Source: LW40-45 sp048883105
GTDB lineage: Archaea; Asgardarchaeota; Lokiarchaeia; Sigyniarchaeales; SOKP01
Assembly: GCA_048883105.1 (NCBI GenBank)
Contig: JBHLQY010000015.1
Span: forward strand, 1 to 37,886
Direction of reading: 5' to 3'
Length of the DNA stretch: 37,886 nucleotides
The translations under genes were made by a program, and so were the position numbers. The notes beneath the pieces were generated by a model. That model was not told where the DNA came from. It saw only the letters and a program-made list of their open reading frames with translations, and did no database searches. Below, in pieces: positions 1 through 8,443 of the stretch (positions are counted from its first letter, which is position 1; each line of letters opens with the position of its first letter).

Positions 1-1
1 G

Positions 2-721
2 ACAGGGGAGATCGTTCTAACGGTAAAAGGGGTTACTCTTAGTATTAAGAGGAAAAGTGATAAGCACCAACTAAATTTATATTTTCCACGGTTTAATAAA
101 GGAGAAGGTATAAAGGTAGAACTAACTCTAACCCAAGATCCTAAAATGGATTCCATGGTTATTGCGACACCTTGGAAAAACAACCCAACTAGGTTTTATT
201 ACAATCAAAAAATCAATTGTATGCCAGCAAATGGAATCGTTCAGAAAGGTAAAGAAATTTTCTACTTTAAGGGTGATAGCGATAAAAGCTATGGAGTGCT
301 TGATTGGGGAAGAGGTGTGTGGCCTCGCAAAAATAGATGGTATTGGGGCTCAGCATCAGGGAAACTAGATAATGGAGCGCTTATTGGATGGAATATCGGG
401 TATGGATTTAGCGATAGATCTTACGCCAGTGAAAATTTAATTTTTTATAACGGAGTTGGACATAAACTCAACCAAGTTTTATTCCATATTGATACAAAGA
501 ATTACATGAAACCTTGGAGATTTACAAGTAATGATGGCAGATTCGAGATGATAATGGAACCTATTGTAGATAGAAATTCAAAAGTAAATCTATTATTATT
601 AAAAAGTCTCCAACATCAAATCTTTGGTTATTTTACTGGTTATCTCACGCTGGATGATGGGACTAAAATAAAAATAAATAATTTATTGGGTTTTGCAGAA
701 GATGTTTATAATAAATGGTAA
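2..721 (+). CDS. DUF2804-like protein, 3' part (5' end outside window)
   Basis: The frame is open from the first bases of the window through the ATG at 146 to the TAA at 719-721, so this is the C-terminal part (about 239 residues) of a longer gene and the ATG at 146 is internal. The visible stretch has a Trp/Gly-rich core (DWGRGVWPRKNRWYWGSASG) followed by GWNIGYGFSDRSYASEN and a predicted beta-rich tail. This pattern resembles DUF2804 proteins, a beta-barrel family distantly related to hydroxyneurosporene-synthase/AttH-like lipocalin folds whose biochemical role is not established. No membrane segment is visible in this part. The family match is from memory of the motif, not a search. Confidence 0.65.
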   Translation, partial: TGEIVLTVKGVTLSIKRKSDKHQLNLYFPRFNKGEGIKVELTLTQDPKMDSMVIATPWKNNPTRFYYNQKINCMPANGIVQKGKEIFYFKGDSDKSYGVLDWGRGVWPRKNRWYWGSASGKLDNGALIGWNIGYGFSDRSYASENLIFYNGVGHKLNQVLFHIDTKNYMKPWRFTSNDGRFEMIMEPIVDRNSKVNLLLLKSLQHQIFGYFTGYLTLDDGTKIKINNLLGFAEDVYNKW

Positions 722-740
722 TGCGATAAATTAAAAAGGA

Positions 741-848
741 TTACTCAACCATACTAAAAGTATTATCGTCTGCACCACATTCAGGGCATTTTTCGGGAAT
801 ATCATCCAAATAAAATACAGCTCCGCATTTATCACATTTCCAATGCAA
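741..848 (-). CDS. Small rubredoxin-like zinc/iron ribbon protein
   Basis: A 35-residue frame read leftward from a TTG at 846-848 to a TAA at 741-743. It contains HWKCDKCGAVF and, about a dozen residues on, PEKCPECGADD: two CxxC knuckles arranged as in the rubredoxin-type domain at the C-terminus of rubrerythrins. An AAAAAGG purine run lies 9 nt before the TTG and no ATG or GTG is available. It could be a free-standing mini-rubredoxin carrying one Fe or Zn, or the remnant of a larger rubrerythrin, but an in-frame stop about 12 codons upstream argues against a longer intact protein. It lies between the DUF2804-like gene and the THEP1 gene. Confidence 0.5.
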   Translation of the reverse strand: MHWKCDKCGAVFYLDDIPEKCPECGADDNTFSMVE

Positions 849-938
849 ATTAATATGCCTTTTTAAAAAGATAGAACCAATTTTTGATTATAAACATAAA
901 ATAGATTTTTAATTAAAATTTTTTGCATAACGAAAAAA

Positions 939-1469
939 TTAGAATAAAATTGAAATAATTTCTTTAAATGCTTTATCAAAATTCTTACGTGTTAAATTAA
1001 ATAACATCAAATTGGGTAGATTTAATATAAAATCTTTGATTGGATGGGTTAATTTTAATCCTATAGTAGCTATAATTGAAATATTTGTACTAAATAAGTA
1101 TTTTAGCCATTCTTGAAATTTAACACTAAAAAGCTCCATTTTACCGATCTCATCTATACATATTAAATCAACTTTTAGATTGTTAATATTTGCTAATTTT
1201 GAGATGATATTTTCAAATTCCTCAATGAATACTTTATATTTACCAAGTTTAAACTTAGTGGGATAATTTCCAACTCTTGCTAATCTCGCTTTTTCCCCAG
1301 AAAAGATATCTTCTACGTCAAATCCCATCCGAGTAGTACCTTTTTTTACTTCTGGAGTTAAAAACCCATGAATGATAAAATTTCTCTTAGAATAATAATC
1401 AATTAATTTTGAGATTAAAGTTGATTTTCCACATCGAGGGGGTCCTATTATAAGAATTTTTGAATTCAT
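939..1469 (-). CDS. Nucleoside-triphosphatase, THEP1 type
   Basis: A 176-residue P-loop protein of the usual THEP1 length (about 175-190). Walker A is GPPRCGKST at residues 9-17. The family-typical HGFLTPEV follows at about 34-41, and Walker B is LICIDEIGKME at about 102-112. THEP1 enzymes (first studied from Aquifex, common in archaea and with a human homologue, NTPCR) hydrolyse NTPs to NDPs; their physiological role is unclear. The ATG at 1467-1469 is the natural start because it leaves the canonical seven residues before the P-loop. The gene stands alone, divergent from the hydrolase gene at 1575. Confidence 0.85.
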   Translation of the reverse strand: MNSKILIIGPPRCGKSTLISKLIDYYSKRNFIIHGFLTPEVKKGTTRMGFDVEDIFSGEKARLARVGNYPTKFKLGKYKVFIEEFENIISKLANINNLKVDLICIDEIGKMELFSVKFQEWLKYLFSTNISIIATIGLKLTHPIKDFILNLPNLMLFNLTRKNFDKAFKEIISILF

Positions 1470-1574
1470 TATTAAATAACAATATAAATTTTTAAAACAA
1501 CTTTTTTTCTAATAAAGAATTTATAAAATCATTAATTTAATTCTTTTACATCAATTAATAGGAATTGAAAAAAA

Positions 1575-2522
1575 ATGAAGAGTTCAACATTCACTTATAC
1601 AGACCAAGACGGAATCGAAGTTTTCGTCTATAAATGGGAACCAGATACCACACCTAAAGCTGCTGTACAATTCAGTCATGGATTAGCAGAGCATGCAAAG
1701 AGATATGAACCAGTAGCTGAGGTATTATGTAAGGAAGGCTATATTTGTTATGGAAATGACCATCATGGTCATGGAAGAACTGCTGGTGACTTAACAGAAG
1801 CAACTTTAGAGGGAAATGCTGGAGTTTTTGGCCCTAATGGATGGAGAGGGATTGTTAATTCTATGCATGAATTAACAAAGATTATCACGAAAGAGAATTC
1901 TAATATTCCTCTTTTTATAATAGGACATTCTTGGGGTTCTTGGTTAGCCCAAGATTTTATGCAAGAATGGGGAGATGAATTAAATGGTGTCATATTAAGT
2001 GGTACGATGGGGAAAATACGAAAGTTAGTAATAAAAGCAGGAAAATTACTTATAAAGCATGAGATGAAAAAATCGGGTCCCAACACTCCTAGTGAGAAGT
2101 TGCATAAAATGAATGTTACTACCAATAATCATGATTGGGATAATGAAGAAGGAGCAACTGGATTTGAATGGCTCAGCAGAGATAAAGCAGAGGTTCAAAA
2201 GTATATTGATGATCCTTGGTGTGGGTTTATTAGCCCTGCAAGGGTATGGTTAGAGTTTTTATATGGATTCGAAAAAATTTGGAATAAAGAAAATGAAGAA
2301 AAAATTCCAAAGGATTTACCTATCTTTATCATAGCTGGAACATTAGATCCAATAAGTACTAAGACAAAAACAATTATGCCACTTTTAAAACGATATGAAG
2401 AATACGGTATTAAAGATGTTTCGTATAAATTCTATAAAGATGCCCGCCATGAAGTCTTTAATGAGATTAACCGTGATGAAGTTTTTAGCGATGTAATCAA
2501 ATGGCTTGATTCACATATTTAG
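1575..2522 (+). CDS. Alpha/beta hydrolase, monoglyceride lipase / lysophospholipase-like
   Basis: A 315-residue single-domain serine hydrolase of the Hydrolase_4 (serine aminopeptidase S33 / monoacylglycerol lipase) type. The oxyanion region is FSHGLAEHAKRYE (33-45), the nucleophile elbow is GHSWGS with Ser119, the acid is probably Asp in AGTLDPIS near residue 259, and the His is in DARHEVF near residue 293. The NDHHGHGRT segment matches the (Y/D)-x-x-GHG-S motif of monoglyceride lipases. No signal peptide or membrane helix is seen, so it is probably cytoplasmic or peripheral. The substrate is likely a monoacylglycerol, lysolipid or carboxyl ester. Its 3' end overlaps the convergent dnaJ by 4 bases. 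Confidence 0.85.
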   Translation: MKSSTFTYTDQDGIEVFVYKWEPDTTPKAAVQFSHGLAEHAKRYEPVAEVLCKEGYICYGNDHHGHGRTAGDLTEATLEGNAGVFGPNGWRGIVNSMHELTKIITKENSNIPLFIIGHSWGSWLAQDFMQEWGDELNGVILSGTMGKIRKLVIKAGKLLIKHEMKKSGPNTPSEKLHKMNVTTNNHDWDNEEGATGFEWLSRDKAEVQKYIDDPWCGFISPARVWLEFLYGFEKIWNKENEEKIPKDLPIFIIAGTLDPISTKTKTIMPLLKRYEEYGIKDVSYKFYKDARHEVFNEINRDEVFSDVIKWLDSHI

Positions 2523-3643
2523 CCTAATTCCCTAAATTTTTCTAATAATTTTTTTTGCTCATCTGTAATTTTTTTAGGAATTTCTATATTTACAACAACA
2601 TATTGGTCCCCTTTACCTTTACCTCGTAGATAGCTCGCCCCTCGATTTTTTATTCTAAACTCAGTTCCATGCTGGGTGCCAGCAGGTATTGACAGTTCTT
2701 TTTCAGCTATTATCTTTTCTTTATAATCTAGAGTAGGTACTTTTATTTTACCTCCTAATATAGCTGTAACTATATCAATATCAGCCTTGGTATAAAGATC
2801 ATTTCCTCTTCTAACAAAATTTTTATTTCCAATAATTTTAATTCCCAAATAAAGATCTCCAGGGATAGCATTAATAGAAGGAATGTGTCCTGCTCCTTGA
2901 ACTTTTAGATGTATACCATTTTCAACTCCAGGTGGGATATTCACATGAATCTTTTTATTTTCGGGAATAGCTTTTTTACCGTGACATGTTTTACATTTTT
3001 TAGCAATAACTTTTCCTGTCCCATAGCAACTATAACATTCTGTTTCTCGAATTATTGTTCCAAAACCAGAGCGAGTCATTTTTCGCATCCTTCCTGTACC
3101 TTGACATTCAGGACAATTTTTAATACTTGAGGGATCTTCAGCTCCAGTACCTTCACAATCAGAACAAGGGATGTATCTCTCTATGTAGATATCTTTCTTT
3201 ATACCGAACATTGCCTCTTTGAAATTAATTTCAATTCTATCTTCAATATCCTCACCGATTTCTCTTCGTGGTGCCGCACGTCTAGCTCTGCTGCTCGTAA
3301 ATCCACCAAAAAAATCATTAAAGCCCCCGAAACCACTACCACCAAAAATCGATTTAAATAATTCGTCTATTCCAGGGATACCACCGCTGAAAAAATCGCT
3401 CATATCAATATGTACGCCGCTAAATCCAAAACGATCATAATTGCTTCTTTTCTCTGGATCGCTTAAAACTTCATAAGCCTCTTGGAGTTCAATAAATTTT
3501 TCTTTAGCTTTAGGATCAGTTTTATTTACATCTGGATGATATTTTCTGGCTAATCGACGATAAGCTAATTTAATATCGTTTTCAGTAGCGTCTTTACTAA
3601 CCCCTAATACTTCGTAATAGTCTCGTTTATTCTTAGAACTCAT
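2519..3643 (-). CDS. dnaJ: Chaperone DnaJ (type I Hsp40)
   Basis: A full-length type I J-protein. It has an N-terminal J domain with the HPD signature (KYHPDVNK), a Gly/Phe-rich linker (SGGIPGIDELFKSIFGGSGFGGF), and a cysteine-rich zinc domain with four CxxCxG-type repeats (CSDCEGTG, CPECQGTG, CYSCYGTG, CKTCHGKK; the last lacks the final Gly). A C-terminal substrate-binding domain and the ILGGKIKVPTLD segment follow. It stimulates ATP hydrolysis by DnaK (4929-6950) and delivers unfolded clients. I chose the ATG at 3641-3643; a TTG two codons upstream (3649) is also possible because AAGGGA precedes both. A TATA-like element and a perfect palindrome lie just upstream (3697-3725). Confidence 0.95.
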   Translation of the reverse strand: MSSKNKRDYYEVLGVSKDATENDIKLAYRRLARKYHPDVNKTDPKAKEKFIELQEAYEVLSDPEKRSNYDRFGFSGVHIDMSDFFSGGIPGIDELFKSIFGGSGFGGFNDFFGGFTSSRARRAAPRREIGEDIEDRIEINFKEAMFGIKKDIYIERYIPCSDCEGTGAEDPSSIKNCPECQGTGRMRKMTRSGFGTIIRETECYSCYGTGKVIAKKCKTCHGKKAIPENKKIHVNIPPGVENGIHLKVQGAGHIPSINAIPGDLYLGIKIIGNKNFVRRGNDLYTKADIDIVTAILGGKIKVPTLDYKEKIIAEKELSIPAGTQHGTEFRIKNRGASYLRGKGKGDQYVVVNIEIPKKITDEQKKLLEKFRELG

Positions 3644-3696
3644 TACCAATTAATCCCTTGTTTCAATAAAAAAAAATGTTAATCTAACTATTAAAA

Positions 3697-3725
3697 TTTA
3701 TATAGGAAATGTCAGAATATTCTGA
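3697..3725 (-). promoter_or_regulatory. Putative dnaJ promoter: TATA-like box plus 14-bp palindrome
   Basis: Read on the minus strand, TATATAAA (3697-3704) is an archaeal TATA-like box preceded by the purine/TCC-type sequence expected of a BRE. It would place the start of transcription about 25 nt from the dnaJ start codon. Seven bases upstream of it is the perfect palindrome TCAGAATATTCTGA (3712-3725), which contains GAA-N2-TTC, the geometry of a heat-shock-element half-site pair. The position directly behind TATA/BRE suits a heat-responsive activator or repressor. The regulator itself is not identified. Confidence 0.45.
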
Positions 3726-3998
3726 ACTATTTATATAACTTGATCCATCTTTTTTTGATTTAATAAATATATCTTTCTCTTTAATTTTTTGGTTTAGTAT
3801 ATTTTAATAAATAGTAGTTGGTAAAATAGCTTCTTTTATAGAAGCAATATTTTCCAGGAGTTTTTTTTTGTTTTTCTGTTAACTTTTTGTCTTTCTTTAA
3901 TGTATAAAATTCTTGATTACATTGTTGATAAAACACAGGGAGAAAAATTTAGTAGAATTTATTAATACTCGAGGAGCTTTTATACCTCTATTCATCAC

Positions 3999-4367
3999 CT
4001 ATATTTTACCGTGTTTTTTTCTATTACACTCCTGACATAATAATTGGATATTATTTACTGAACTTGAACCCCCTTTACTGAAAGGGATAATATGGTCGAA
4101 TTCTAAGTTAGTTTGGCTTCCACATTTTACACATTGACCTCTATCTCTATTCCAAACTTCTGTTCTCACTTTATTACTAATATATCTTGAGTGCTTCTTC
4201 TGTTTTTCCTTTTCTACCCATTCCCTTCCAAAATGTTTTTCCGCCCATTCTCTTTGAGTCCCCCAATTCCAATAATCTGATTTAAATTTTAGTTTTGATT
4301 TTGGTATGGATTCTGGTGGTATATATTTTTTATTATATTTCACTTTCAAATAATCGTCTATTCTCAT
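3999..4367 (-). CDS. HNH endonuclease domain protein
   Basis: A 122-residue protein with a charged, Trp-rich N-terminal half (WNWGTQREWAEKHFGREW) and a C-terminal HNH module. That module has CVKC at 79-82, the catalytic DH at 91-92 (EFDHIIPFSKGG), the NN pair near 105-106, and CQEC at 111-114 followed by RKKH. This is the common ββα-metal nuclease fold with a structural zinc held by two CxxC pairs, as in McrA-like or free-standing HNH nucleases. The target is unknown. It lies between dnaJ and dnaK on the same strand, separated by about 350 bp on the dnaJ side and 560 bp on the dnaK side. It has no obvious partner methylase or toxin. Confidence 0.8.
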   Translation of the reverse strand: MRIDDYLKVKYNKKYIPPESIPKSKLKFKSDYWNWGTQREWAEKHFGREWVEKEKQKKHSRYISNKVRTEVWNRDRGQCVKCGSQTNLEFDHIIPFSKGGSSSVNNIQLLCQECNRKKHGKI

Positions 4368-4678
4368 ATTAAAAATCTAAATTTTGGTCTTTTTAAATGG
4401 AGAGAGTCATAATGAAAAAATGAAAAATTGAAATTTTTTTTATATTATTGATGAAAAATAGTCAATCTCTTAGTTTTTAATAAGGAATGAGTTTTTATAA
4501 TTATCAAGGATTAAAAAAAATTCAAAGGGAAGAGGGTAAAAAATGAAAGAGGAAAAAACTGAAAATCAAAAGATAATAGATTGTCTCGATATAATTCATA
4601 ATATATAAATGAGATCAATTTTAAACTTTCATTTGAAATTTGAATTTTGTCGATATGTAAAATCAAAAAAAAGAATAA
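4368..4678. other. Intergenic region, no gene recognised
   Basis: About 310 bases of strongly AT-rich sequence with short A and T runs. A 21-codon plus-strand frame beginning at an ATG near 4543 has no recognisable motif and was not accepted as a gene. No stable GC-containing hairpin or repeat is visible. Confidence 0.4.
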
Positions 4679-4909
4679 TTAATCTTCTTTTTCTTCAAGT
4701 TTTTTTATTAAATCTACTATCTCCTTATCTTTTCGATCTGCCATTTTTATTAAGAGAGCTTTTATCAGATTAAATTCTGATTTTAACTTATCAATTTCTT
4801 TAGATAGATGATTTGTTTTAACTGAACCATTACTAATTAAAGTTAAAGGTTCTATATTTTCGAAATATTCCTCTGCAAAAGCATCTTCATTATCGAATAA
4901 ATATAAGAA
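4679..4909 (-). pseudogene. Possible small coiled-coil reading frame or remnant lacking a standard start
   Basis: Immediately after the dnaK stop, on the same strand, an open stretch of 76 codons runs to a TAA at 4679-4681. It has no ATG, GTG or TTG before an internal ATG at 4742-4744. The translation is charged and helical with heptad-like spacing toward the end (HLSKEIDKLKSEFNLIKALL, then EIVDLIKKLEEKED), so codon content looks protein-like. A stop lies directly upstream of the first codon. It may be a truncated gene, a gene using a rare start such as AUU, or a chance frame. No family was recognised. Confidence 0.3.
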
Positions 4910-4928
4910 TTAAAAAAATTTTGAAGAT

Positions 4929-6950
4929 CTAATCTTCTTCTTCATCCCAATCTACATCTACTACCTTTTTCTTTTCGTCCTTTTCTTCGGCGGCTTCTTT
5001 TTTATATGAAGCACCACCTGCTCCTGTTTCACCCATACCACTTGGAGGGACCCCTCCCATTCCTCCTGGAGGAACACCTCCCATACCACTAGCAGCACGT
5101 TGAGCTTGTTCAGCAGCTTGTTGATAAACTTGGTCTTGAGCTTGAGTCTGGTAAATCCTCTGGGAAAAACTATACATTGATTTTTGTAGATTTTCTATGC
5201 CTAATTTGATTCTTTGGACATCTTCAGTTTTAATGTCTTCTTCTAACGATGTTATTGCGTTTTCAATTTCTTGCTTCTCATTTTCTTGAATTTTATCTTT
5301 ATTTTCTTCCATTAATTTTCGGACTTGATAAATCATCGATTCTGCTTGATTTTTAGCTTCAACTTTTTCTCTTATCTTTTTATCTTCTTCTTCATATATT
5401 TCACCATCTCTAATTTTTTGTTGAATCTCATCATCCGATAATCCTTGTGATCCCGTAACCGTGATACCTGTTTCTTTACCTGTGCCTAAATCTTTTGCTG
5501 TAACATGTACAATACCATCTGCGTCAATTGAAAATTTCACTTCAATTTGAGGCATCCCTCTTGGAGCAGGAGGAATACCTGTGAGATGAAACATCCCCAA
5601 CGAGATGTTATCTTTTGCCATAGCTCTTTCACCTTGTAAAACATTAATAGTAACTGCAGGCTGATTGTCAGCAGCTGTGCTAAATATTTGTGATTTTTCT
5701 GTAGGTATAGTACAATTTCTTTCAATTAATCGTGTAAAAACTCCACCTAAAGTTTCAACGCCTAAAGATAAGGGAGTGACATCCAACAATAATAAATCTT
5801 CAACATCTCCAGCGATAACTCCTCCTTGAATCGCTGCGCCCATGGCTACACATTCCATAGGATCAACCGAATGCTCAGGTTCTTTTCCAAAAAACTTCTT
5901 AAATCGTTCCTGAACTGATGGCATCCTTGTGGGGCCACCTACTAGGATGACTTTGTCAACATTACTTATAGACAATTTTGCGTCGGACACGGCTCTTTGC
6001 ATAATGGGATTTAACCTTCTTAAGGTAGGTTCAATTAATTGTTCTAATTTTGCTCTTGTGAGTTCCATTTCTAAATGAACGGGATTTCCTTCCTTTTGAC
6101 TTAAATAAGGAAGATTAATTTGAGTTGATAATGCAGTAGATAATTCAATCTTAGCTTTTTCGGAGCCATCTTTAATTCTAATCATTGCTTTGGAATCACC
6201 TCTTAAATCAACTCCCTCCTTTTTTTGAAATTCTTCGCAAACCCAATCTATAATGGCGTTATCCATATCCGTACCACCGAGCTGTGTGTCGCCTGCTGTA
6301 GACATAACTTCTACGACACCTTCGCCATATTCGATGATTGATATATCAAATGTGCCACCACCGAGATCTAGTACGCAGATTTTCATTAATTTATCTTTCG
6401 TTTCCTTATCTAGGCCATAAGCTAAGCACGCTGCCGTAGGTTCATTAATCATACGAACAACCTCAAGTCCAGCGATCTCACCAGCATCCTTAGTAGCTGT
6501 ACGCTGAGCATCATTAAAGTATGCTGGCACAGTTATAACTGCTTTTTTAACAGTCTCTCCAAGATACGAAGAGGCATCGTTCTTTATTTTTTTTAATATC
6601 ATCGCTGATATTTCTTCTGGGGAGAACTCCTTCCAATCCTTTCCTACTTTAAGCTTGGCTTTATATGATGTTCCCATTTTTCTTTTAATAGCAGTAACCG
6701 TTCCATCAGGGTTAGAGACAGCTTGACGACGTGCTGGTTCACCAACGATTTTTCTACCATTTTCGTCAAATGCTACATAAGAAGGGAAAGCTTTTCCACC
6801 AAGAGTTCTACCTTCAGCTGCTGGGATGATTTCAGGTTTACCAGTCCCGGACAATACTGAACAAGCCGAGTTAGAGGTTCCAAGGTCAATTCCGATGATT
6901 TTTTCTTTCCTTTTTGGTTTTTCATCATCAGCTTTTTTCTCTTCGCTCAT
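4929..6950 (-). CDS. dnaK: Molecular chaperone DnaK (Hsp70)
   Basis: A 673-residue bacterial-type Hsp70. The ATPase domain starts with IIGIDLGTSNSACSV (phosphate 1), continues with AVITVPAYFNDAQRTATKDAG and INEPTAACLAYGL, the second phosphate loop CVLDLGGGTFDISI, and the adenosine motif VILVGGPTRMPSVQ. A conserved linker, LLLLDVTPLSLGVET, leads to the substrate domain (VLQGERAMAKDN, GIPPAPRGMPQIEV). The tail is a Gly/Met/Pro-rich stretch followed by an acidic end (VDVDWDEEED) in place of the usual EEVD or bacterial tail. It works with DnaJ and GrpE, both nearby. The 33-residue-class extension before IDLGTS is short and charged (SEEKKADDEKPKRKE). In archaea the Hsp70 system is generally considered to have been acquired from bacteria. 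Confidence 0.97.
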   Translation of the reverse strand: MSEEKKADDEKPKRKEKIIGIDLGTSNSACSVLSGTGKPEIIPAAEGRTLGGKAFPSYVAFDENGRKIVGEPARRQAVSNPDGTVTAIKRKMGTSYKAKLKVGKDWKEFSPEEISAMILKKIKNDASSYLGETVKKAVITVPAYFNDAQRTATKDAGEIAGLEVVRMINEPTAACLAYGLDKETKDKLMKICVLDLGGGTFDISIIEYGEGVVEVMSTAGDTQLGGTDMDNAIIDWVCEEFQKKEGVDLRGDSKAMIRIKDGSEKAKIELSTALSTQINLPYLSQKEGNPVHLEMELTRAKLEQLIEPTLRRLNPIMQRAVSDAKLSISNVDKVILVGGPTRMPSVQERFKKFFGKEPEHSVDPMECVAMGAAIQGGVIAGDVEDLLLLDVTPLSLGVETLGGVFTRLIERNCTIPTEKSQIFSTAADNQPAVTINVLQGERAMAKDNISLGMFHLTGIPPAPRGMPQIEVKFSIDADGIVHVTAKDLGTGKETGITVTGSQGLSDDEIQQKIRDGEIYEEEDKKIREKVEAKNQAESMIYQVRKLMEENKDKIQENEKQEIENAITSLEEDIKTEDVQRIKLGIENLQKSMYSFSQRIYQTQAQDQVYQQAAEQAQRAASGMGGVPPGGMGGVPPSGMGETGAGGASYKKEAAEEKDEKKKVVDVDWDEEED

Positions 6951-7046
6951 ACTAAAAATTACACCTAATCATTGGTTCTAGTAAATATATCTAATTGTTC
7001 TTCTATTATGAATATATTATAAATTAAACAATTTTAATTTTTTTAT

Positions 7047-7064
7047 AATGATCCATATATCATT
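7047..7064. promoter_or_regulatory. Inverted repeat between divergent dnaK and grpE
   Basis: AATGAT-N6-ATCATT forms an 18-bp inverted repeat within the roughly 190-bp divergent spacer. It lies about 97 bp upstream of dnaK and 80 bp upstream of the grpE ATG. The location would allow coordinated control of both chaperone transcripts. It differs from the GAA-N2-TTC palindrome upstream of dnaJ, so common regulation is not shown. AT-rich repeats of this size can occur by chance. Confidence 0.3.
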
Positions 7065-7143
7065 AAATTTTTTTGTAATTATTATTTTAATAATTCATAA
7101 TATTTACAGAATGATTAACAAATAAACATTGGGTTCTATTAGC

Positions 7144-7947
7144 ATGACAAGGAAAAAGGAAAAGAAAGATGCAAAGCATGAAAAAGAAAAGGGAGAAATA
7201 GATCAAAAAAATGACAAAAAAAAACAGGTAAAAGAGAGCCCAGATATCATTAAAGAGAGAATTGATGCTGAACCTGATCTTCTGGAAGAGAAAGAAGGTG
7301 CAGAACAAATACTTTTAGAATATTATTCTAAGGAGGATTTAGTTAAGAAAGTTAAAGATTATGAAAAGGAACTTGAAGATAAATATGAAAAAATAAAATT
7401 ATTAGACGAGTGGAAAAATAAATTTACTCATCTTCAAGCAGAATTCGAGAATGCGCAAAAACGATGGGAAAAAAATCGACAAGATTTAAGAATCCAATAT
7501 AAAGCTTCAGTATTAAAAAATTTTTTACCTTTATACGATTCTTTTAAAAAGGCAATTAATAGCGATGCAGAGAACGATGCTCTTACGCAATTTTATAACC
7601 AATTTCTTAATCTACTAAAATCACAAGGAGTTGAGCCTATTAACGTAAATATTAACGACTTATTTGATTACAGTGTCCATGAAGCATTATCTTCAATAGA
7701 AACTGATGAGGTCCCAGAAAATAGCATAGTAGAGATTATTCAAGACGGTTGGAAGTTTGGTAAAGATATTCTAAGGTACGCAAAAGTTATAATATCAAAA
7801 AAACCTAAATCGCCTGAAACTGAACAAGAGGCTAAACAAGAAGAAGAGCCTACAGCAGAAGCCAGTAATAATGAACAAGAAAAAATGGTTACAGAGAAAT
7901 CAGAAGCTGCAGAAGAAAGTAAATCTGATTTAAATGAAAGCGAATAA
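7144..7947 (+). CDS. grpE: Nucleotide exchange factor GrpE
   Basis: Recognised from the long N-terminal coiled coil followed by the GrpE core: DLVKKVKDYEKELEDKYEKIKLLDEWKNKFTHLQAEFENAQKR, then LKNFLPLYDSFKKAI, and the C-terminal beta domain ending with the HEALSS segment (family signature HEA(L/V)) and ILRYAKVIISK. It releases ADP from DnaK and so resets its folding cycle. An acidic Glu/Ser-rich tail of about 50 residues follows the core and is probably disordered; it makes the protein longer (about 267 residues) than the usual 180-220. I chose the ATG at 7144; a TTG five codons upstream is in frame. No strong ribosome binding site is visible for either. Confidence 0.92.
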   Translation: MTRKKEKKDAKHEKEKGEIDQKNDKKKQVKESPDIIKERIDAEPDLLEEKEGAEQILLEYYSKEDLVKKVKDYEKELEDKYEKIKLLDEWKNKFTHLQAEFENAQKRWEKNRQDLRIQYKASVLKNFLPLYDSFKKAINSDAENDALTQFYNQFLNLLKSQGVEPINVNINDLFDYSVHEALSSIETDEVPENSIVEIIQDGWKFGKDILRYAKVIISKKPKSPETEQEAKQEEEPTAEASNNEQEKMVTEKSEAAEESKSDLNESE

Positions 7948-8086
7948 ATTGTAGCTTCTAAAATATTTAATATTCTAATAATAGATAAACATAAAAGAAT
8001 AATTATTTTAAATTCTTATAAAAATAAATAAGTGAAAAATTTCCTATAAGTGAGAATTAATAAAAAGTAAAGGAGGAGACTTAGCA

Positions 8087-8338
8087 ATATCGGATGAACC
8101 TGTTTTTCCACCAATCCCTGCTATAACAGACGAATTTAAAAGAAAAAAGAGGATTATCGAGGCAAAATATACCGTACTAAAATGTAATGGCTGTAATGCT
8201 AAATATTCTCGACCTTTTAAACCAGGAGATTTTACTTTTAAGAAGTTAACTGATGAAGAATGTGAAAAATGCCATTTAAGAAAGTTAATTATTGTAGAAA
8301 TTTACTCGGAATGGTTCGACCCTAAAAAAGAGAAGTAA
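8087..8338 (+). CDS. Small zinc-ribbon protein, apparent AUA start
   Basis: An 83-residue frame with CNGC near residue 29 and CEKC near residue 60 (KCNGCNAKYSRPFKPGDFTF, then DEECEKCHLRKL), which should form one zinc ribbon. Spacing of about 25-30 residues between the knuckles is typical. The frame contains no ATG, GTG or TTG between the upstream stop (TGA, 8051) and the conserved-looking body. A strong GGAGGA at 8072-8077 sits 9 nt before ATA at 8087, making AUA the best start; TTA at 8081 would be too close. It could act in transcription, translation or nucleic-acid binding, but the family is not recognised. It lies alone between grpE and the mutase genes. Confidence 0.6.
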   Translation: MSDEPVFPPIPAITDEFKRKKRIIEAKYTVLKCNGCNAKYSRPFKPGDFTFKKLTDEECEKCHLRKLIIVEIYSEWFDPKKEK

Positions 8339-8443
8339 TTATTTTTTTTGAAAAAAGATATTATAAATAAGCATCTCAAGCTTTAAAGAGCCCTACCTTC
8401 CATATATCTTATGATTTTATCAAAATAGCTTTCCATTTTTTCT

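Noticed and set aside
5537..5725. Minus-strand frame inside dnaK
   Set aside because: It lies in a different frame within a highly conserved dnaK region and is low in complexity; a shadow of dnaK.
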